64,000 bases of DNA from assembly GCA_030374805.1 (NCBI GenBank), contig JARGSG010000224.1, forward strand, positions 868,001-932,000, given 5' to 3'. The stretch's first letter is position 1, and each line of letters starts with the position of its first letter. A program made the translations under genes and the position numbers. Under the pieces are notes generated by a model that saw nothing but the letters and a program-made list of their open reading frames with translations, was not told the DNA's origin and made no database searches. This DNA is from Gracilaria gracilis. Lineage: Eukaryota; Rhodophyta; Florideophyceae; Gracilariales; Gracilariaceae. Below, one piece after another: positions 53,980 through 63,170 of the stretch.

Positions 53980-56565
53980 TTATTCGCGGGTAATTGGCAT
54001 GACGTCTGTTTCCTCGAGGGCGAGTATTTCCCGAGCGATGGGATCACTAAACCACGTATCCTCTTCGGATAGAGTCCAGTAACCTTCTAAGGTATCACCA
54101 TCAGGGTTGGTAGAGATGGTAAAGCATGGGATATCATCCTCTACCGGCTCGGTGTCCAAACTATCTGTGGTGATGTGAGACTTAGCGTCTGCGACATTGT
54201 GCTTGATACCTGGACGGTACTGTACGTCATACTCGAACTCTGAAAGTCGTAACCGCCATCGGGCAAGTCTGCCTGATGCGTCGGCCAGACCCAGTATCCA
54301 CCGTAGGGAATCATGGTCGGTTGGAAGCGTGAACCTTTCACCATATAGGTAGGGACGGAGCATCAACATGCTCCAGACCACTGCCAAACATTCCTTTTCG
54401 GTTGTTGTGTAGTTCTTTTCTGCAGCCTGCAGAGCACGGCTCCAGTACCCTATAGGTAGTTTGTCGCCGTTTTTTTGCTCCTGCATAAGACAACAACCTA
54501 TTTGGGCGTCCGAGGCGTCAGTATCCAACGTGTATCGTAAACCAGCTTTGGGTAATGCCAAGATAGGAGGTGTCAAGAGTGCATGTTTCAGCGCCTCGAA
54601 CGCATCCATTTCCTCATTGGTAAGACATTCAAACCTTGTAGGTTGACCTTTCAGCAGCTTCCTGTTGAGGGGAGCCGCTATCTTGGCAAATCCCTTGATA
54701 AACCGGCGGTACACATTGCACAAACCTATAAAGGATCGGATTTCCGTCTGGGACGTGGGTAGCTTCGCCTCCTGCACGGCCCGGATATTCCGCGGCGCCA
54801 CTTCTAACCTCCCAGAGCTGATGATATGACCAAGGTATTCTACTTCTTTGGTGAAGAATTCGCACTTGCGGAGCCTCAATGTTACTCCAGATTCCCTCAA
54901 AAGGTTCAAAACTTCCCTAACATGGTGGAAATGTTCCTCTACCGTTCTGGAATATATGATTACATCGTCGATGTATACCAGAGCGGTTCTCCACTTCACC
55001 TTCGAAAGGATTATATCTAACGCCCTCTGAAAGGTAGCCGGGGCATTCCGCAACCCAAAGGGCATACGCGTAAAGCGGAATAACCCAGCGTGGCAAGTAA
55101 ACGTAGTTTTGTCCTTGTCTTCTTCCCTGATAGGTACCTGCCAATAACCACAATTGGCATCGAGCGTAGTAAAGATCTTGACGTTGCCCAACGAATCTAT
55201 ACACTCGTCCATTCCAGGTATTGGGTACGAATCCCTAATGATCATACTATTCAGTCTTCTGTAGTCTACACAGAACCGCATACAGGTATCATTCTTCTTT
55301 GTGACGAGAACCACAGGGCTGGCCCAGTCCGCATTTGCTGGTTCTATGACACCTTCACGGAGCATTCTCTCGACCTCATTGAGCTCAACCTCCCGGGCTT
55401 TTGGACCTGCACGGTAAGGCTGCTGGTATATGGGTTTCCAGCCAGGCACCATATCAATACGGTGCTCTGTAGCCTCAATTTGGCCCAACCGGCCCGACCA
55501 CATTGGTTCAAATTCTTCTAAGAGACTGAGGATCCGGTCTCGGAGAGCCTGGTTCTCCGCACCTATCTCGACTTCCTCTCTCCAATTCCGCACTTGGTCC
55601 AGTTCCATAGTCTTTTCCTGATCTCCAACCTTAAAGGTATTGGCGATCTTCTGTTCCATTTTGGTGTTTGTCGATAACAGGGGCGCATATGCAGGGTATG
55701 GCGCATCTGTTCCTCCCCCTTCCTTAGAGGTGGCGACCCCGCCCAACCTATTACGTGAGACCGTGAAAACCTCTTGTGGTGCTGGCAATGCTATTCCAAT
55801 GGTGGTATTCTTGGGTAACTTAACACTGTGATTGCTAAAGTTACTCAAGTACACCTTGAAGGATTGATTAGGGATGTCGTCGATAATCCCGTTTGCAATC
55901 AAGGTGAGATGTCTTTCTGCCAACCTAGGATGGTTCTGTAGCATTACCAATCCTGGAACTGCGCATGAGACATGCACTACCATTTGGGTCATAGCCGGAA
56001 TTGAAACCAATCTGGTGAGCCGTATTTTGTTTGAAACCGTTTCGGTGGGTATATTGAACCTCGGCTTCTGACGCCAACCATTTTTGGTCTGCGTATTACC
56101 CAGTATGGCAATACGACCACCTTGACGGAGAGCGACCGTTCGGGACCCTAGCAAAATTGCCTTGACATGTCTGTCGATAAAGATGGTCCTGAGGATACAG
56201 TCTGTCGCCAGACGATCCACCACAAAGAAATTGAGCTTCACCTTCAAGGTTCCAAGTTGTACCACAGTAGTTAACATTCCTCTAAGGTGCAATAGGCACT
56301 CGTTAGCGTCCACCAGCGGGTTGATAATCGGGGCAGGTCGAATGTTCCGCAAGACCGCATCGGGTATGACTCGAGCGTTTAGCACATTCGGACCGGCGCC
56401 GGTATCGAGTACACACGCAACGGGAACCTGTAGGTAATTGAGAAAGCTTACTGAAGCATTAACTTTATAGTTATTGTACTTCATTAGACACACCACATTG
56501 GGTACATCTGACTCTTCTTTTTCCACCATTAAGGTTTCCCGTTCCGGTATCGACGGGCCTTCCAA
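53980..56565 (-). CDS. gypsy Pol: protease, reverse transcriptase, RNase H
   Basis: Open for 861 codons from the TTG at 56565. There is no proper ATG, and the frame extends a little further upstream, in the -1 frame relative to gag. It is therefore probably expressed by frameshifting at the gag end. Domains: protease with VLDTGAGPN (Asp at about residue 54), RT with FVYRR-type fingers and the box LVYIDDVIIY near 54970, and RNase H with TLDTDASDAQIG, TTEKECLAVVW and PTDHDSLRWI. The C-terminal ADAKS replaces the usual ADALSR. All RT catalytic residues are intact. The frame ends at a TAA (53980-53982) with the integrase continuing in frame, so the TAA is probably a recent nonsense change. Confidence 0.9.
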   Translation of the reverse strand: MEGPSIPERETLMVEKEESDVPNVVCLMKYNNYKVNASVSFLNYLQVPVACVLDTGAGPNVLNARVIPDAVLRNIRPAPIINPLVDANECLLHLRGMLTTVVQLGTLKVKLNFFVVDRLATDCILRTIFIDRHVKAILLGSRTVALRQGGRIAILGNTQTKNGWRQKPRFNIPTETVSNKIRLTRLVSIPAMTQMVVHVSCAVPGLVMLQNHPRLAERHLTLIANGIIDDIPNQSFKVYLSNFSNHSVKLPKNTTIGIALPAPQEVFTVSRNRLGGVATSKEGGGTDAPYPAYAPLLSTNTKMEQKIANTFKVGDQEKTMELDQVRNWREEVEIGAENQALRDRILSLLEEFEPMWSGRLGQIEATEHRIDMVPGWKPIYQQPYRAGPKAREVELNEVERMLREGVIEPANADWASPVVLVTKKNDTCMRFCVDYRRLNSMIIRDSYPIPGMDECIDSLGNVKIFTTLDANCGYWQVPIREEDKDKTTFTCHAGLFRFTRMPFGLRNAPATFQRALDIILSKVKWRTALVYIDDVIIYSRTVEEHFHHVREVLNLLRESGVTLRLRKCEFFTKEVEYLGHIISSGRLEVAPRNIRAVQEAKLPTSQTEIRSFIGLCNVYRRFIKGFAKIAAPLNRKLLKGQPTRFECLTNEEMDAFEALKHALLTPPILALPKAGLRYTLDTDASDAQIGCCLMQEQKNGDKLPIGYWSRALQAAEKNYTTTEKECLAVVWSMLMLRPYLYGERFTLPTDHDSLRWILGLADASGRLARWRLRLSEFEYDVQYRPGIKHNVADAKSHITTDSLDTEPVEDDIPCFTISTNPDGDTLEGYWTLSEEDTWFSDPIAREILALEETDVMPITRE

Positions 56566-56585
56566 TTCACGGTTAGGGGTGGCCC

Positions 56586-58748
56586 CTACGCTAACCGTTC
56601 GGTGTTTTTCTGCTCCTCCTGAGCGGGACTGTTTTTCTCCAAGATTGGTGTTTCCTCGACGAGATGAACCTGAGATGGTGATGGTTGAGCTTGTACCCTC
56701 TTTCCAGATCCATATAGGTTACGGTGGTTTTGCTGCTTGGCACTGATCAGATGTTCGCGCACCCCTGGGGGTATTTTGTCACATCTGTTCGCCAGATGGT
56801 CTGGCGATAAACAGAACCAGCAGACCAATCCACCTGTGTGAGGATCACGCATTGACATAGAGGTAGGTCGGGTAACCGGATTGGTCGGTGCTGTAGCATA
56901 AGAGGATGCTTGAGAACCACCCGTTGAGGTTTGTTGAGTGCTCGCCGCACTTGGAGGCGACCTTACCGATGCTGGTGGTACTGTCGACGACCAATTACCA
57001 ATAGAGGTGGCTCGTGACTGAGCCTGCGGAGCAGTCACGAGATGAACTGCCATCCCTGTTGGTATGCGAATGAGCGAATCACCCTCCGAGGTAGTGCTTT
57101 CTTCCAGCTGCAGCACTGACCGTTTCGGTTTGTCCTTTGAGGTATGGGCCGTCGACGGCTTCTTTTCATGATGGAGAGTGTCGCCGAGCCCCTGGGCATA
57201 ACGATCGAGCCCGTTGTAGTCCACCTTTCGGTTGTTCGCCAGGTAATTGCGTACCTGCGAACGGATCGCTTTGTCGACGTTGTCGGCAAAAAGCGACTTC
57301 AACCTACTAGTGGTAAAAACGTTACCGCATCGGGTGGTCAGATTCCAAAGGCCCAACGAGAATTCCATTTCGGTCTGGCTAGAGCGCTGGCGATATGCCT
57401 GCACCTCAGCGTAACCTTCTTGGATAACCTCATCGGTAGCGTAAGTTTCCAGCATGAAATTGACCACTTCTGGGTACGTCTCTAACATCTCCGTTCCCTC
57501 TTCATCAACCGCCAGGGTATTTCCACGGAGCCTGCCTTGCAGCAAGTGGTAAGCTTGATCTTTAAGGTAAAACTGGAATAACCACATGGCAGCGCCTTCG
57601 GAAAAACCATGTTGGTCACATGCAATCTTGAACTTCTGTAGAAACGCAATTACCGCAATGGGATCATCACCTGTGAAGGTAGTATCACCCATCTGGAAGC
57701 TGAGCTTCTTGTGGTGCTTGGTGATCTTCTGCGCAACCTCTTGGGTGTAAGCAGAGGATCGGTTTCTCAACCGATATGACCTATAATCAACCGCTTTGGT
57801 GAACATATCGTTCAGCGGCTGACGCACCTCTAGGGTTGTATCGGTGTCCGAATCCGAGTCGGACGACTCGTACCGTTTCTTCTTACCTTTTCGGTTTCTC
57901 TTTGACGACTTCTTCGCCAACCTGTTCGGTTTCTTCTTGCGTCTACCTTTACGGTCATCATCCGACGATGAACCAGTATCGGTATCGGAGCTCTAGGAAT
58001 CGGGGTCAGAGTCGTAGCCGCGATTCTTTCCCTTTTTCCTCCTTTTTTCTTTACCCTTGCCGTTTCTTCTTCGTCGCCCCTCCTCTGGGTCAGACGAATC
58101 GTCCTCAGGTCCACCAGTCTCGGTGTCCTTTCGAACGTTACCTCCAATGGGTGGCAAGCACACGTCTCGAGGGCCCGTCTCTATATGACCCTCTTGACCT
58201 TGCCTTAAACCTTGTAGGTACGCACTATCGGCCGGAATTGGCTTAATTGGTGCGGAAGAACCGGAAGGGATCCCTTGTGGTATGCGAGTAACCATATTCA
58301 CCCCAGGGGTTTTGGCTTCCGCCATTCCTTCAGAAACCCAAAGGTCTTGAACCACTCGGTAGATATGCTCCCGGGCACCCGTTAAGAGGTATGTTTCAAC
58401 CAATTTAGGTATGCGTTGAGAGAGCTCGTGCACGGCTCGATCAACCACCAAGCGGGTAACGGCGTGCATGTCCATTGAGGTCATAGCTTCATTAACCGTA
58501 GCGGTAAAAAGAGCTTTCGCTCGATCTTCCAATTGAGGCCAAAGGTCCTCAACCGTTGTCGTCAAATCCTTGTTAAATTCAGGAGCCAACGGTAGCTGAG
58601 TGCCCGTATCCTTTGAGGTTCCGGCCCGAGGTTGCCGAAGCAGCTTCTCGGGATTATCCAGAATGGGTTTAGCGGCTGACGCCGCAGCAGAACCCTTGTG
58701 GCTAGGTGGCGCGCTAGAGCCACGAGTAATCCTTTTAGGTCTTTCCAT
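56586..58748 (-). pseudogene. gypsy Gag, split by one in-frame TAG
   Basis: The ATG at 58748 gives MERPKRITRGSSAPPSHKG. The first 250 codons are helical, ending in a basic/acidic Ser-Asp stretch with the TAG at 57993-57995. The frame then continues without a shift through another Lys/Asp/Ser-rich region. The capsid (AAMWLFQFYLKDQAYHLLQG; EFSLGLWNLTTRCGNVF) and a zinc knuckle (CWFCLSPDHLANRC) follow. The stop at 56586-56588 is a TAG; pol is in the -1 frame from here. Role: capsid and genome packaging. Confidence 0.8.
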
Positions 58749-58865
58749 AGTGACCAATAGTGGTATCCAATTGCTTCGCGAGTATTTCTACGAAACCAAA
58801 TAGGTGTGTGAACTTTCAGAATCCTTCGAATGTCTTCTGTTCACCAGTAAAGGTACGACAAAAAC

Positions 58866-58891
58866 CAAAAAACTTCTAAGTCAGGAGACCA
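58866..58891 (-). promoter_or_regulatory. Primer-binding site region
   Basis: Three bases after the 5' LTR end the minus strand reads TGGTCTCCTGACTTAGAAG. The TGG start is expected for pairing with the CCA end of a tRNA; the tRNA was not identified. Confidence 0.45.
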
Positions 58892-58894
58892 AAA

Positions 58895-59402
58895 TGTCGT
58901 ACAAATACCGATAAAATGTGGGGTCTGCCTGGTAGAGGGAGCGCGCGAGGGCTCAACCTAAAGGAGAAAAACACACAACCAATATGGTAGTAGGGCACCT
59001 GAAACCCGCAGGGGCAAACGGCGGGGCAACTAGTCTAGACCGTGTAGGTGTATGGTAGTAGACGTCGACGCGCGGTAAAACCTGAATAGTAATAGAGTAG
59101 CCAGTGACCAAGATGGTATAGTTACTGCCCTAATGGTGCCTAAGTTTACAATACCCGAGGGGGAAGGCGAGGTGCACCACCATATATACAAGGTGCACCG
59201 ACGCCGATCTCCGATGCGGGCGTGACGTCATCGGCTGTGCCCATGACCTACTGTCATGGGCCAGCAATGTTAAGCTAAACTAAATTAGAAATTAGGAATT
59301 AGAAATTATAAAATAAAGAATACCAATTGGGTACAGTGCAGTCAGCAAGGCCCACCAGTAGGCCCACGTGGCACCAACCCATTGAGGTCTCATTGTACTA
59401 CA
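58895..59402 (-). repeat. gypsy 5' LTR (right in window)
   Basis: Near-identical to 47808-48315. It presumably carries the element's promoter. Confidence 0.9.
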
Positions 59403-60114
59403 GGTAGCACTTCCATCTCATTCTAGCCATATACTCCAGCCCTTGGATGTCACTGTCTTTTGACCATACAAGTTATACTTCAAACTAGAACTCCATCGCA
59501 TGAGCAGGGTCAAAGTAGTGCTAGACATTTTTGATCTTGTCGAAGGCATCAATATTGCCTTATCGAAGGCTTAAACAGTCTGTAACATTCGCAGTGGCTT
59601 TGAGAAGACTGGAATTTGGGTTCATGCTAAAGCCGGTCCCGATGTGACTGGTATTGCATTTTGCGAATTATGGGTTTGTCGCGAAGGTTCGGATGATGTA
59701 ACGGTTGACTACATGGTTGAAACTTACCTCAAGAATTCTCGTTTACTTGTGCTGGAGTCAGACGTTGATGAAAGCGCTACGGTTAAAGTGAGCACAGCAT
59801 ATGGAGCTTATCGGACCGCAAACAGTGTTCTAGAAGCTCTTTGCAAACACAACTCTGGGTCTTGCACGTACGAAAATATCGCAGAACTTCAGCACCTTGC
59901 TGATATCGCTCTTAGCCGAAGGGCGCTGATGGATCATCTGACTTCGACGCGCGCTAAGCGTTGTCAAATCTTCACTGCTCGTGCCACTCGCCAACGTGCG
60001 TTGAATACCATCGTGTCAAAGGAGGTACTGAACACGGAAGCTAGATTGCAGAATGCAGGCGGTGACGCTGCTGAGATAGAGGTTTTGGGTTGCAGCCATG
60101 CTTGGGATGCCTAA
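59403..60114 (+). pseudogene. pogo/CENP-B-like transposase, 3' part
   Basis: The frame resumes after the gypsy element with one copy of GGTAG. The first residues, ALPSHSSHILQPLDVTVF, are the conserved LPPHTSH.LQPLD block of pogo/Tigger transposases. A TGA and later a TAA interrupt, followed by IRSGFEKTGIWVHAK (the conserved GF..tGi segment) and an ordinary C-terminus ending at 60114. The exact continuation of the 47807 frame proves a single gene split by the retrotransposon. Confidence 0.8.
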
Positions 60115-60492
60115 GGAAAAAGAGAGTCAATGATCTGTTTTGGGCCAATGTATGTGTTCTGCCCATCTAGAGGCGTGCCGAACACGAGAGACAGAATAAA
60201 ATATAGGCAAAAACACCGCCGTTTTGGACGGTGAAGTGTTTCTTTTAGAACTTTGTTTCCTTTCATTGCTGGGAACTTTTGTCTAGTAGTAGCAGAGCCA
60301 GTACGTAGTGCTTTCAAATGAGTGATTGATCGAAAAGTTTTGTTAAGAGTATGGAAGAGTGCAGCTCCTTCAATGTCGAGGTTTGGTCTGGTGAAGCTTT
60401 TGCGACACATTTGAGATTGAACAGTTAGCCATCGGTTTTCATTAGTGGTAGGAAAAGTCTAGATGCAAAGTTTTGGGTTTTGAACATGTTTG
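60115..60492. other. Stretch without recognised gene
   Basis: About 380 bases downstream of the pogo-like gene; nothing recognised. The right end of the pogo element should lie near here, but I see no inverted repeat. Confidence 0.4.
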
Positions 60493-60600
60493 CGAGGGGG
60501 TGTAAATTAGGTAGTCGTGGCCACCGATTGGAACGAGCCAAAGTGTCCACACGTTCCAACCGGTGGCCAGATTAAGGACAGCGGCCGACGGCCGCAAGCT
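60493..60600 (+). repeat. Short interspersed repeat, copy 2, left part
   Basis: Matches 40667-40775 and is interrupted by the Tc1-like element at a TA. The right part is 62165-62206. Confidence 0.75.
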
Positions 60601-60601
60601 A

Positions 60602-60626
60602 CAGTCCCCGTCATAAGTATACGAAC
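60602..60626 (+). repeat. Outer left terminal repeat of the Tc1 element
   Basis: 25 bases ending AAGTATACGAAC. Confidence 0.9.
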
Positions 60627-60779
60627 AGGGGTTATACGGATATAACTGCAGATAAAAGCGCCTGTTGTAGTTGTCCTTTAGATCATTTATATGAAATAAA
60701 AAACCACATCAATTGGCCCCATCACTACTGTAAAGACTGTGTTTGTTTCTGTATTAAAAAATAAAGTGCCATTTCAACT

Positions 60780-60799
60780 CACAGCAAAGGTATACGAAC
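60780..60799 (+). repeat. Inner left direct repeat
   Basis: CACAGCAAAGGTATACGAAC shares its 3' half with the outer repeat, 173 bases away. Confidence 0.7.
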
Positions 60800-60924
60800 G
60801 ATTCAAATTATGGCGCGCAAATGTCAACAACACTCCATTCAAAGCAACCTAGAGTGCACCAATAAACCATTGACCCTTCTTTATTGTATCTAGCTTTCTT
60901 ATCTCCCAAATCAACCACTACAAA

Positions 60925-61923
60925 ATGCCCCGCGGCAAACATATTACGACTGAAGAGGTTGCAGCTATAAAAGCCTATCGCTCTGTTGGAAAGTCTTTTG
61001 GCTTTATTGCTAACCAACTGAAACGTTCCAAATCAGCAATATGTACCGTTTTAAAGCGCCAAACACCAGGCATTGCCAAAAAACGCTCTGGTAGACCTCA
61101 AAAATCATCACCTCAAACCAAACGCCGTATAAAGAAGACCCTTTCTAAACGTTCATGCTCTGCACTTCAGCTAAAAAAAGATTTGGACTTGGACATATCT
61201 GTCTCGACTGTCACTCGTGAAATCCACCGTCTCAAAATTTTTGATTATAAGAAGAAAAAAGTAACACCTTTGATAACCGAATATCACCGTGAACAGCGTC
61301 TTGAATGGGCAATGTATCATAATCGTTTCTACGAAGATGAGTGGCGTATGGTGATTTGGAGTGATGAGAAAAAATTTAATGGAGATGGTCCTGATGGCTG
61401 GAGCTTTTATTGGCATGACTTACGTCATGATGAACAAGTTTTTTCGAAACGTAAACATGGAGGAGTTTCTGTCATGTTATGGAGTTGTTTTTCATACTAT
61501 GGTAAAGGGCCCTTGGTGTTTATCGATGGAACTGTGGACTCTAAGAAGTATATAGATATGCTACAGCAGCATATGATACCATGGGCTAACATGCAACATG
61601 GTAGTAATTGGATTTTTCAGCAGGACGATGCTTCTATTCACAAATCGCGGTATAGCATGAAGTGGTTTACGGAGAACGAATACAATTTAATGGAGTGGCC
61701 AGCACATTCTCCGGATCTAAATCCTATAGAGAATCTTTGGAGCATACTCGCTTGCAGTGTCTACGCTAATTGTAAGCAGTATGACTCCAAAGAGGCTCTG
61801 AAGCAGGCTCTTCGCGATGAGTGGGATAAAATAGACCCTCACGTGTTAACCATGCTTAATAACAGCATGCCTAGGCGTTGCATGGCTGTAATGCGCGCTA
61901 ACGGGCGCAAAACAAAGTACTAA
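60925..61923 (+). CDS. Tc1-like transposase, DD34E, intact
   Basis: The ATG at 60925 gives 332 residues without interruption. Helix-turn-helix DNA-binding domains occupy about 1-110 (EVAAIKAYRSVGKSFGFIAN; KRSGRPQKSSPQTKRR, with a GRPR-like hook). The catalytic domain has IWSDEKKFNGDGPDGW (first Asp), FQQDDASIHKS (second Asp) and HSPDLNPIENLW (Glu). The gap between the last two acidic residues is 34, hence DD34E. Length and motifs equal those of active Tc1 transposases. The lack of any stop or shift, alone among the DNA transposons here, suggests recent activity. Confidence 0.92.
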   Translation: MPRGKHITTEEVAAIKAYRSVGKSFGFIANQLKRSKSAICTVLKRQTPGIAKKRSGRPQKSSPQTKRRIKKTLSKRSCSALQLKKDLDLDISVSTVTREIHRLKIFDYKKKKVTPLITEYHREQRLEWAMYHNRFYEDEWRMVIWSDEKKFNGDGPDGWSFYWHDLRHDEQVFSKRKHGGVSVMLWSCFSYYGKGPLVFIDGTVDSKKYIDMLQQHMIPWANMQHGSNWIFQQDDASIHKSRYSMKWFTENEYNLMEWPAHSPDLNPIENLWSILACSVYANCKQYDSKEALKQALRDEWDKIDPHVLTMLNNSMPRRCMAVMRANGRKTKY

Positions 61924-61962
61924 ACTGGGCTTAGATGCGCAGCAGGTCAAAAATATGATTTT

Positions 61963-61987
61963 GTTCGTATACTTTTGAACCGCCCTG
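61963..61987 (-). repeat. Inner right direct repeat
   Basis: On the minus strand CAGGGCGGTTCAAAAGTATA then CGAAC: a near-full second copy of the terminal repeat, 175 bases inside the outer one. Confidence 0.85.
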
Positions 61988-62137
61988 TAAGGTGAAAAGC
62001 TTGCACTGTAGGCGCTACACAATGTTTGAAGGGTTTTCATTGTGCTAGAATGTTTTAATGAAGTAAAAGAAAGTTTATTGTAGCCTTAATCTACCCCACA
62101 GTCTCTCAGAAGTGCTGTGTACTGGCCTTCAGCCGCC

Positions 62138-62162
62138 GTTCGTATACTTTTGACGAGGACTG
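62138..62162 (-). repeat. Outer right terminal repeat of the Tc1 element
   Basis: Inverse of 60602-60626 with two mismatches. Confidence 0.9.
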
Positions 62163-62164
62163 TA

Positions 62165-62206
62165 CCTGACCCGGGGAGGGAGGGGTGCGCACTTGTTCAT
62201 CATCGC
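62165..62206 (+). repeat. Short interspersed repeat, copy 2, right part
   Basis: CCTGACCCGGGGAGGGAGGG onward, matching 40776-40812. Confidence 0.75.
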
Positions 62207-63090
62207 TCGGATGCGGGGTTTTGCAGAGGCTCTTTGCGGGCGAATATCAATATTCGCCCGCAATAACCTGGGATTTTATCTAATTGTGTCGGGCCATAGC
62301 CAAACAGCAGGGTAGGCCCCATAAATTGCACGAAAAAGGCAGATTGGTAACAGATTTGTACACGTGTGATCCTCGCCACCAAGCGACAAGCGTGTTATCG
62401 CAGGGCAACTCGTAGAAATTTTTGATCCCTCGTTGCCCATGCGATAACCCTTACTTGTAGGCAAGGTTACGAAGGTAACAGTTACGTGTAGCCATCAAAG
62501 CATGAGAAGCATTTTTGCTTGATGTGATCGAAATATTGCTCATGACCTATCTTGGACGGTCATCATGATAGCAAGGAGTAGAAATCTGGAAGCTACTGTA
62601 CGGAATACAGCTTACAAACCGTGCCCACAAGACCAGCATTATTAGGGCACTATATTCTCGAATCACATTTGATCGCTCAATGAGCGGAAAAATTGTATAA
62701 GTGTAGAGATGAAGGAGGAGGGAGGCGCAGAGAGCTTCAACCAGACGCCTGCCGGGACATCTGTAGTTTACTGATCCGTCCGTGGGGCTTTCAAGGAGAC
62801 CCGGGGACGGTTCCACAAGATGTTTGTGGCTATAAGTCGCGTTCTATAGCCACACTATTAACTACTTCAAGCTCAGCTTGAAGCGGGGCGCAACTGTCTC
62901 TGCTGTATGCTTAACTGTCGGCCTCCAGCACGACAATAAGCAGCAAAATCAGGAACACCTTTGTCGAACGGAACGAACAACATCTCGTTGAGTTCGAAAA
63001 GAACGCTGACTAATGAACGCTATTTGATTTCTCTCATTGGGGTCACGCATGTTGATGTACATAAATTGAAGACGACGGCGCCACTTTGAA
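62207..63090. other. Stretch without recognised gene
   Basis: Upstream region of the von Willebrand A gene. Contains a short palindrome, GCGGGCGAATATCAATATTCGCCCGC (26 bases, at 62237-62262, inner 20 GGCGAATATCAATATTCGCC). No gene seen. Confidence 0.45.
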
Positions 63091-63094
63091 AGCT

Positions 63095-63102
63095 TATATA
63101 AA
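63095..63102 (+). promoter_or_regulatory. TATA box of the von Willebrand A gene
   Basis: TATATAAA, 76 bases upstream of the ATG at 63171: a normal distance for a short 5' leader. Confidence 0.6.
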
Positions 63103-63170
63103 CCAGTGTGTCAACGATCTGGCACGCACCTCGTTAGCGACGGACAGCAGCTACTCTTCATCGTAACCAA

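Larger units (their letters stand above)
47808..59402 (-). mobile_element. Ty3/gypsy chromovirus-like LTR retrotransposon with antisense ORF (11.6 kb)
   Basis: Two 508-bp LTRs, 5-bp GGTAG duplications, and gag and pol on the minus strand in gypsy order (protease, RT, RNase H, integrase, chromodomain). About 4 kb between pol and the 3' LTR carries a long plus-strand (antisense) ORF. The LTRs differ at about six places by eye (near 99% identity), so the insertion is fairly young, but gag, pol and the antisense ORF each have an in-frame stop. Confidence 0.9.
60602..62162 (+). mobile_element. Tc1/mariner element with IR/DR ends (1.56 kb), apparently intact
   Basis: The outer ends read CAGTCCCCGTCATAAGTATA (left) and CAGTCCTCGTCAAAAGTATA (right, minus strand), each followed by CGAAC. 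A TA duplication flanks them (60600-60601, 62163-62164). The uninterrupted repeat at 40770 shows the empty site as CA. Each end has a second inner copy about 173-175 bases inward, as in Sleeping Beauty-type IR/DR transposons. The transposase gene is uninterrupted. Confidence 0.9.

Noticed and set aside
46675-59590. ACAGTCTGTAACATT occurring before and inside the pogo-like gene (about 46674 and 59576)
   Set aside because: A 15-base direct match, one copy inside the coding sequence. It does not mark an element end.
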